Source of the DNA: Burkholderiales bacterium
Lineage (GTDB): Bacteria > Pseudomonadota > Gammaproteobacteria > Burkholderiales > Burkholderiaceae_C
Direction of reading: 5' to 3'
DNA length: 17,957 bases
Assembly: GCA_005786815.1 (NCBI GenBank)
Contig: SYDB01000095.1
Coordinates: forward strand, 1-17,957
The translations under genes and the position numbers were made by a program. Under the pieces are notes generated by a model that searched no databases, was not told the origin of the DNA, and was given only the letters and a program-made list of their open reading frames with translations. Below, piece by piece: positions 1 to 5,255 of the stretch (positions within the stretch are counted from its first letter, which is position 1; the number at the start of each line of letters is the position of its first letter).

Positions 1-742
1 CAAAGTACCAACGGTAAGGCAAGAGGCGCATGAACTTCAACCAACGTGAAAAACGTTTGGGATAGTGAATCTCAAACTCTCCGTCCGCCCAGCCTTCAAG
101 CATATAGGCGGCGGCTTGCTCGGGCTGCAACAACGCTGGCATATCGAACTTGTTTTGCGCAGTCAAAGGCGTAGCCACAAAACCAGGATTGACCACGCTT
201 ACACCAATGCCTAAGGGCGAGAGATCGAAATACAAAGACTCTGCCAAATTGATCATCGCTGCTTTGGTGGGCCCATAAGCCAAACTATTAGGCAAGCCGC
301 TGTAACCGGCAACACTAGCAATCAGGCTGATGTGACCGCGTTTTTGATCCAGAAAAATCGGCAAGACAGCATCTAGAACACGCGCAACACCAAGATAGTT
401 CACCTCTTGATGGCGCACCATTTCTTCTAAAGAGTAGCGGTTGGCGCGAACGGCCTTGTAATGTCCCGAGCAATACACCACTACATCGATGCCGTGCGAT
501 TGAAGAACTTGTTGCGTGGCGGCTTGGACAGCTTGCGTGTCGCAGACATCTAAGGCAATGGCTTGCGCACCTGTATGCGATTGGACAAATGCATCGAGTA
601 ATTCTGTTTTACGCGCAGATACTGTGACACGTGCGCCTGCGGCATGCAGGGCTTTGGCCGTAGCCAAGCCAATGCCACTCGATGCACCAATCAGCCAAAC
701 GCTGCGGCCCTGCCACTGGGTGATACGAGGGTTTAAAGGCAT
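1..742 (-). CDS. Short-chain dehydrogenase/reductase (SDR), C-terminus cut by window edge
   Basis: Classical NAD(P)-dependent SDR, last visible gene of the minus-strand operon. About 247 residues are visible, close to the usual 245-260 of the family, so only a few C-terminal residues are missing. Seen: the nucleotide-binding motif GASSGIG at residues 19-25, a probable catalytic triad of Ser143, Tyr156 and Lys160 (Y-G-P-T-K), and an NPGFVATPLT stretch after the active site that is typical of the family. The ATG at 742-740 lies one base after the TGA of the methyltransferase gene (TGA-T-ATG). The Shine-Dalgarno sequence is weak, so translation is probably coupled. Substrate cannot be read from the sequence. 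Its place next to a fatty-acid methyltransferase, a DUF1365 protein and a flavoprotein suggests oxidation or reduction of a modified acyl chain (inference). Confidence 0.9.
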   Translation of the reverse strand, partial: MPLNPRITQWQGRSVWLIGASSGIGLATAKALHAAGARVTVSARKTELLDAFVQSHTGAQAIALDVCDTQAVQAATQQVLQSHGIDVVVYCSGHYKAVRANRYSLEEMVRHQEVNYLGVARVLDAVLPIFLDQKRGHISLIASVAGYSGLPNSLAYGPTKAAMINLAESLYFDLSPLGIGVSVVNPGFVATPLTAQNKFDMPALLQPEQAAAYMLEGWADGEFEIHYPKRFSRWLKFMRLLPYRWYF

Positions 743-743
743 A

Positions 744-1979
744 TCAAATTTTCTCTAAGGTGTATTGCACAACGTCGATATTTTTTTCTTCAAACGCCGC
801 TTCGCAGTAACACAGGTAAAACTCCCAAATGCGCATAAAGCGTTCATCAAAGTTAAGTTGCAGCACTTTGGATTTTTCTTCTAAGAACTTAACCCGCCAG
901 CGGCGCAGTGTTTCCGCATAGTCCAATCCAAAAGACATGTCGTCGACGATGCGAAGACCAGCGCGTTCCGCTTGCGCTTGAAACTCTTTCGGGCAAGGCA
1001 GGCAACCACCCGGGAAAATATATTGTTGAATGAAGTCAGTGCTGTGGATATAGCGATCAAAGAGCGCGTCATCAATCACGATGCTTTGCACGCACGCTTT
1101 ACCACCATGTTTAAGTAGGCGGGCGATGGTTGCAAAGTACTCGGGCCAAAAGGCCTGGCCCACAGCTTCAATCATTTCAATAGAACAGATGGCGTCGTAG
1201 GGGCCATCGTTGATATCGCGATAGTCTTGTAGTCGCAATTGCTCAGGCGCTTGTCCGCTGGTTCGGTGCAGGCGCACTTGTGCAAAAGCCAACTGCTCAT
1301 GGCTAAGCGTTACGCCATACATCTGCGCGCCAAAATCAACCGCGCCCATTTCTGCCAAGGCACCCCAACCGCACCCAATCTCCATCACACGGCTGCCTGC
1401 TTGAACACCAGCCATATGCAATGCACGGCGTACTTTGGCACTTTGTGCATGAGAAGTAGTTGAAGAAAAATCGCCATCAAACCACGCCGATGAATAGTTC
1501 ATGGTGTCATCTAGCCACAGTTTGTAAAAGTCGTTACCTAGGTCGTAGTGGGCTTGGATATTTTTTTGACTGTTGCTACGGGTGTTGCGTTTGAGGAAAT
1601 GTTTGATGCGGTAATACGTGCGGCCTAGCCAATGGCCAAATATCAAGTCGTCAATATGTTTGCGGTTGGCAATAAAAAGGCGCAACAAACTGGTGACGTC
1701 ACTAGAAGTCCAATCGCCTGCAATAAAGCTCTCCGCAAAACCAATGTCGCCAGACTTCATCGCCTGCGAAAAAGGTTCCCAGTTATGCAGATGCAAATCA
1801 GCGTGCAATTCATCGCCATGGGCTTGGCCAAATTGTGAGACCTGGCCGTCAGGCCAATGCAATGTCAATACGCCGTGTTGCAGCTGTTCAAGTAAACCAA
1901 CGATGCGTTTTACAGACGCGGGCATGGTTTCATGCAGCGCATCAGCTTTAACAAAAGACGTTGAATTTGAAATAGTCAT
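744..1979 (-). CDS. Cfa-like SAM-dependent fatty-acid methyltransferase (COG2230)
   Basis: A 411-residue member of the cyclopropane-fatty-acyl-phospholipid synthase family, which transfers the SAM methyl group to the double bond of unsaturated acyl chains in membrane phospholipids. Seen: HYDLGNDFY (144-152), NYSSAWF (161-167), SAM motif I VMEIGCGWG (198-206), MIEAVG near 271 and DFIQQYIFPGG further on. Start: the first in-frame codon is TTG at 1982, but the ATG at 1979 has GAGG (complement of 1987-1990) seven bases upstream and is preferred. Oddities: where classical enzymes have YSCAY this has Y-S-S-A-W, and where they have an L-H-T-I-like motif this has V-Q-S-I (Gln298). Those Cys and His positions are tied to bicarbonate binding in E. 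coli Cfa. The product could therefore be a methylated or methylene chain rather than a cyclopropane (inference; alignment from memory). It lies 18 bases after the DUF1365 gene. Confidence 0.92.
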   Translation of the reverse strand: MTISNSTSFVKADALHETMPASVKRIVGLLEQLQHGVLTLHWPDGQVSQFGQAHGDELHADLHLHNWEPFSQAMKSGDIGFAESFIAGDWTSSDVTSLLRLFIANRKHIDDLIFGHWLGRTYYRIKHFLKRNTRSNSQKNIQAHYDLGNDFYKLWLDDTMNYSSAWFDGDFSSTTSHAQSAKVRRALHMAGVQAGSRVMEIGCGWGALAEMGAVDFGAQMYGVTLSHEQLAFAQVRLHRTSGQAPEQLRLQDYRDINDGPYDAICSIEMIEAVGQAFWPEYFATIARLLKHGGKACVQSIVIDDALFDRYIHSTDFIQQYIFPGGCLPCPKEFQAQAERAGLRIVDDMSFGLDYAETLRRWRVKFLEEKSKVLQLNFDERFMRIWEFYLCYCEAAFEEKNIDVVQYTLEKI

Positions 1980-1997
1980 CAAGGGGCCTCAAAAATA

Positions 1998-2765
1998 TCA
2001 ACGGGTCACAAAATCTTGCGGGGGCGTGGGCTTAGAGAAAAATGTTACTTTTTTTCGCCACAACTTGAAAGCTTGCCAATGGATGCGCACCACCACCATC
2101 ACCGTCATTAAAGGATAGCGAAGCAAAGCCTGCCATTGGGAACGTGTGGTCAACGCAACCAGATGGCCGCTCACACTGGTTTGTATCAAAGCGCCTAATG
2201 CATCGTCGTGGTCGATCCGAGCAACAGTGCGGTCTGAGGTTCGCATAAACCGAAAACGATACTGCCCTTCCACGCTACAGAAGGGCGATACATGAAACAC
2301 CTTGTCAGCGGCTTGTTCGATGCCCCATTGTGGTTTGTCTAATAAATAGCAATGGCGTTCACCAAATGTGTTGTTCACTTCAACCACAATGGCGCGCAGA
2401 CGGTCCGATCTGTCATGGCAATACCAAAAACTTACTGGTTTGAAAGTAAAACCAAATATGCGCGGGTAGCAATGCAGCCACACTTCGCCATTGGCATCAG
2501 CTATGCCTTCGCTGTGCAGCAACGCATCTAGCCAAGCCAATGCGCCGCCTTGAGACGCATCGCGACCATCACCATGGTCTCGGTCGTGAAAGCTGATGGC
2601 GCCAAAGCGGTTGACAGCGAGTGCTTTGCTATTAAGCACGGCTAACGAGCGCATAGGCAGCATCAGAAAAAAAGTGCCGTATGCGAATGCATGACGCGCA
2701 GGCCGCAATCGGGTGTGGCGCACTTGGCCAAAACCGATAAGCGGTTGATGAGCGTTAATAGTCAT
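1998..2765 (-). CDS. DUF1365 family protein
   Basis: A 255-residue protein of the DUF1365 (COG3496) family, whose biochemical role I do not know. Family hallmarks are visible in order: RFGAISFHDRDHGDG in the first third, YPRIFGFTFKPVSFWYC in the middle, VVEVNNTFGERHCYLL, then VFHVSPF, and a C-terminal block with YPLMTVMVVVRIHWQAFKLW, usual in this family. The start ATG (2765-2763) overlaps the TGA of the upstream flavoprotein gene as ATGA, which means translational coupling; no strong Shine-Dalgarno sequence is needed or seen. DUF1365 genes are commonly found beside COG2907 flavoproteins and Cfa-like methyltransferases, as here, including in photo-oxidative stress regulons. A role in modifying or handling unusual membrane fatty acids is therefore likely but inferred from context only. 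Confidence 0.92.
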   Translation of the reverse strand: MTINAHQPLIGFGQVRHTRLRPARHAFAYGTFFLMLPMRSLAVLNSKALAVNRFGAISFHDRDHGDGRDASQGGALAWLDALLHSEGIADANGEVWLHCYPRIFGFTFKPVSFWYCHDRSDRLRAIVVEVNNTFGERHCYLLDKPQWGIEQAADKVFHVSPFCSVEGQYRFRFMRTSDRTVARIDHDDALGALIQTSVSGHLVALTTRSQWQALLRYPLMTVMVVVRIHWQAFKLWRKKVTFFSKPTPPQDFVTR

Positions 2766-4045
2766 GCGGCCAATATTCCTGATGCAGCATCACGACCGGC
2801 TTTGAATCCATCTTCGTGAAACCCGTAACCCATCCATGCACCTGCATACCATGTGTTTTGCTGGCCTTGCAAGCTGGGTAACTGTGACTGTGCTTTGATG
2901 GCAGCAAGATCAAACACGGGATGCGCATAGTCATACTCACCCAGCACTTTGCTGGGGTCGATACCGCGAACTGGATTGAGCGACACCACCACATCTTGTG
3001 AAAACGGAAGAGGCTGCAAACGGTTGATCCAGTAATGCAAGCAGACTCGGCTAGATTCAAGCCCTAAATCTGTGGCGCGTTCATAGTTCCACGCGGCCCA
3101 TGCAAGCTTCTTCTTTGGCATGACCGATGTGTCCGTATGCAAGACCGCCTTGTTGGGGTGGTAGCGAATCGCTCCAAGCAATGCCTGTTCTTGTGGCGTG
3201 GGTTGCGCCAAAAGTGACAAAGCTTGGTTGGCATGGCAAGCCAATACCACGCCATCAAAATCCTCTGCCCCACCTGCCGTGAAAACGCGCACGCCAACGT
3301 CATTGCGCTCTATACGCTGAACAGGTGTTTGTAAGTGTGTGCGTGGAATATGTTGCAATAACTTTTCAACATAGTGCTTGGCACCACCGGTGACCGTGAA
3401 CCATTGCGGGCGGTTCACCACTTGGATCAACCCATGGTTGTGGCAAAAACGGACCATGGTGGCAACAGGAAATTGCAACATTTGATCAGTAGGGCAGCTC
3501 CATATGCAACCTAGCATGGGCAACAGATACCAGTGGCGAAATGCAGACCCAAATTTGTGTGTTTCTAAAAACTCACCTAAGGGTTGCATCAATGCATGGT
3601 CTTGGCCACGATCAGCCAAAGCATTGGCCAATGTGTTGAAGCGCAACACATCGCGCAACATGCCTAAAAATGTGGGGCTGAACAAATTGCTGCGTTGTGC
3701 AAATACGGTATTTAAGTTGGAGCCACTCCACTCCATGGCGCGTTGTCCCGAAGCGCGCGGGGTTTGTACCGAAAAAGACATGTCAGACGCAGAAGTCTGA
3801 ACCTGCAGTTCTGCGAAAAGTCCAATCAGTCCAGGGTAGGTGCGCTCATTAAAAACCAAAAACCCAGTGTCAACACCGTGCGTCACCATACCCTGTGGGC
3901 TCGGCAATGTGACATCCACGGTATGCGTATGGCCCCCAAAATAAGAGCCTGCTTCAAATAAGGTGACGTCTGCTTGGTTGCGTAAATGGTAGGCCGCAGA
4001 TAAACCAGAAATACCCGAACCGATAACGGCAACCCGTTTACGCAT
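2762..4045 (-). CDS. FAD/NAD(P)-binding amine-oxidase-like oxidoreductase (COG2907)
   Basis: A 427-residue flavoprotein of the COG2907 group, related to flavin amine oxidases and protoporphyrinogen oxidase folds. Seen: an N-terminal dinucleotide-binding fold with VIGSGISG (residues 7-14) and the acidic end of the second strand near Glu31 (LFEAGSYFGGHTHTV). Further in are the family stretch GVDTGFLVFNERTYPGL and a C-terminal YAGAWMGYGFHEDGF segment that probably closes the FAD site. No signal peptide or membrane segment is visible, so it is probably cytoplasmic. The ATG overlaps the glutathione peroxidase stop as TAATG, and AAGGA (complement of 4055-4059) lies nine bases upstream, supporting this start. 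It overlaps DUF1365 by four bases. The substrate is unknown; desaturation or oxidation of an acyl chain made by the downstream methyltransferase is a reasonable guess by analogy with furan-fatty-acid pathways. Confidence 0.92.
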   Translation of the reverse strand: MRKRVAVIGSGISGLSAAYHLRNQADVTLFEAGSYFGGHTHTVDVTLPSPQGMVTHGVDTGFLVFNERTYPGLIGLFAELQVQTSASDMSFSVQTPRASGQRAMEWSGSNLNTVFAQRSNLFSPTFLGMLRDVLRFNTLANALADRGQDHALMQPLGEFLETHKFGSAFRHWYLLPMLGCIWSCPTDQMLQFPVATMVRFCHNHGLIQVVNRPQWFTVTGGAKHYVEKLLQHIPRTHLQTPVQRIERNDVGVRVFTAGGAEDFDGVVLACHANQALSLLAQPTPQEQALLGAIRYHPNKAVLHTDTSVMPKKKLAWAAWNYERATDLGLESSRVCLHYWINRLQPLPFSQDVVVSLNPVRGIDPSKVLGEYDYAHPVFDLAAIKAQSQLPSLQGQQNTWYAGAWMGYGFHEDGFKAGRDAASGILAA

Positions 4046-4644
4046 TAACGAGAGTCCTTTGCAGCAAGTAATTTTTCAACCTCGCTGACAAAACCTTTGT
4101 CTTGCGGGCCGGTCATGGACCCATAGCTTTTGACCGTCTTGCCGTCGCGGCTGATCAAGTATTTGTAAAAATTCCATTTAGGCGCAGTACCAGTTTGTTC
4201 AGTCAATTGTTTGAATAACGGTATGGCGTCAGCTCCACGCACAGATGTTTTGGTGAACATAGGAAATTTCACGCCAAACGTGTTGTCGCAAAAATCAGCG
4301 ATTTTGGCGTTGCTCTCAGGCTCTTGCGAAAAATCATTGCTTGGAAAACCCAACACCACCAAGCCGCGATCTTTGTATTTGGCGTGCAGAGCTTCTAGGC
4401 CTTTGTACTGCGACGTAAATCCGCAAAAGCTTGCCGTGTTGACAACCAACACCACTTGTCCAGCATATTGGCAAAGCGCTTGTGGCTTTTCATCTTGCAG
4501 CCTGAGCATGGTGTGTTGCAGTAACTTGGGACATGGCACAGAAGCTGTGTTGGCAGAAACAGAAGGCTCGGTTGCTGCTAAAACCAAGGCGCTATTACCA
4601 AAGCCAAAACAGAGCAATAAGAATGGGATAAATAGTTGTTTCAT
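4045..4644 (-). CDS. Exported glutathione peroxidase family protein (Cys type)
   Basis: A 199-residue peroxidase that reduces hydroperoxides, probably with thioredoxin-like donors as is usual for Cys-type bacterial GPx proteins. Residues 1-23 form a signal peptide (positive start, hydrophobic core, V-L-A/A cleavage region), so it should act in the periplasm. Catalytic features seen: peroxidatic Cys74 in NTASFCGFTSQY, Gln107 in SQEPES, and Trp157-Asn158 in PKWNFYKYL. Cys119 in IADFCDNTFGVKFP matches the resolving Cys position of yeast Gpx3-type enzymes. Compared with the usual FPCNQF motif the sequence is FPSNDF. It is the first gene of the minus-strand operon, its stop overlapping the flavoprotein start. 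This suggests that lipid hydroperoxides or oxidative stress are part of the operon's job. The Shine-Dalgarno sequence before the ATG is weak. There is no credible alternative start in the signal peptide. Confidence 0.93.
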   Translation of the reverse strand: MKQLFIPFLLLCFGFGNSALVLAATEPSVSANTASVPCPKLLQHTMLRLQDEKPQALCQYAGQVVLVVNTASFCGFTSQYKGLEALHAKYKDRGLVVLGFPSNDFSQEPESNAKIADFCDNTFGVKFPMFTKTSVRGADAIPLFKQLTEQTGTAPKWNFYKYLISRDGKTVKSYGSMTGPQDKGFVSEVEKLLAAKDSR

Positions 4645-4739
4645 AACGGCATCATGGCTGAATATGGGAGATTTGTGATGGGAACAAGCAAATTCCCTTC
4701 ACAGGGTTCTGGAATTGATCAATCTAGAATGATGCCACT
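4645..4739. promoter_or_regulatory. Divergent intergenic region between the peroxidase operon and rfaE2
   Basis: This 95-base gap must carry the promoters for both the five-gene minus-strand operon and rfaE2. Symmetries seen: a perfect 10-base palindrome ATTGATCAAT at 4714-4723, AATTCC (4691-4696) paired with GGAATT (4711-4716), and a small CCCT-TCAC-AGGG dyad at 4695-4706. A plus-strand TAGAAT at 4725-4730 matches five of six bases of a sigma-70 -10 box, but I find no good -35 partner and it sits only nine bases before the rfaE2 ATG. On the minus strand a TGATC element lies within the palindrome and recalls the -35 of ChrR-linked ECF sigma factors, but no clear -10 follows. Exact promoters are unresolved. 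Confidence 0.4.
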
Positions 4740-5240
4740 ATGCAGAGAGCCCTAGCCGAGCCAGATTTTTTAACAAAAATTGCTTCACCCCAAGAGGCTG
4801 TATCGCGCATCGCGCAATTGCGTGAAAAAGGCCCGGTTGTTTTCACCAACGGTGTGTTTGATGTGTTGCACCGCGGCCATGCCACGTATTTGGCACAAGC
4901 GCGCAGTTTGGGTGCGAGTTTGGTGGTGGCGCTCAATACGGACGCATCTTCTAAACGCTTAGGTAAAGGCGACGATCGCCCGCTCAACACCTTGGAAGAT
5001 CGAGTGGCTTTGATGGCGGCTTTGGCGAGTGTGAGTTTGGTCACCTGGTTTGATGAGGACACGCCCTACCAAATCATCGATGCGCTGCGTCCCGATATCT
5101 TGGTCAAAGGCGGTGATTACGACATGGCGACACTGGCCGAAACCCAATTGGTCGTGTCGTATGGCGGACGCGCACAAGCGATTCCCTTTGTATCGGGCTA
5201 TTCGACGACAGCATTGGTTCAGAAAATCCGCGCGCAATAA
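4740..5240 (+). CDS. rfaE2: D-glycero-beta-D-manno-heptose 1-phosphate adenylyltransferase (HldE C-terminal domain homologue)
   Basis: A 166-residue cytidylyltransferase-like protein that transfers AMP from ATP to heptose 1-phosphate, forming ADP-heptose for the LPS inner core; cytoplasmic. Seen: FTNGVFDVLHRGH, with the HxGH nucleotide-binding motif at residues 44-47; LNTLEDRVALMAAL after residue 80; DILVKGGDY at 119-127; and the C-terminal GYSTTALV corresponding to the ST(T) motif. In E. coli this activity is the second domain of bifunctional HldE. Here it is a stand-alone protein, as in many betaproteobacteria, so the kinase domain must be encoded elsewhere. The usual Cys of NGCFD is Val. 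The ATG at 4740 has no recognisable Shine-Dalgarno sequence and sits close to a possible -10 box, so the mRNA may have a very short leader. It converges on glnE with 15 bases between the stops and no clear terminator. Confidence 0.93.
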   Translation: MQRALAEPDFLTKIASPQEAVSRIAQLREKGPVVFTNGVFDVLHRGHATYLAQARSLGASLVVALNTDASSKRLGKGDDRPLNTLEDRVALMAALASVSLVTWFDEDTPYQIIDALRPDILVKGGDYDMATLAETQLVVSYGGRAQAIPFVSGYSTTALVQKIRAQ

Positions 5241-5255
5241 GCGCTGAACTCTGCA

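Noticed and set aside
1618..2118. 166-codon plus-strand frame
   Set aside because: Antisense to the methyltransferase and DUF1365 genes, Cys/Ser-rich translation without motif.
5241..5255. Bidirectional terminator between rfaE2 and glnE
   Set aside because: Only 15 bases separate the stops, and no stable stem with a T-run is visible on either strand.
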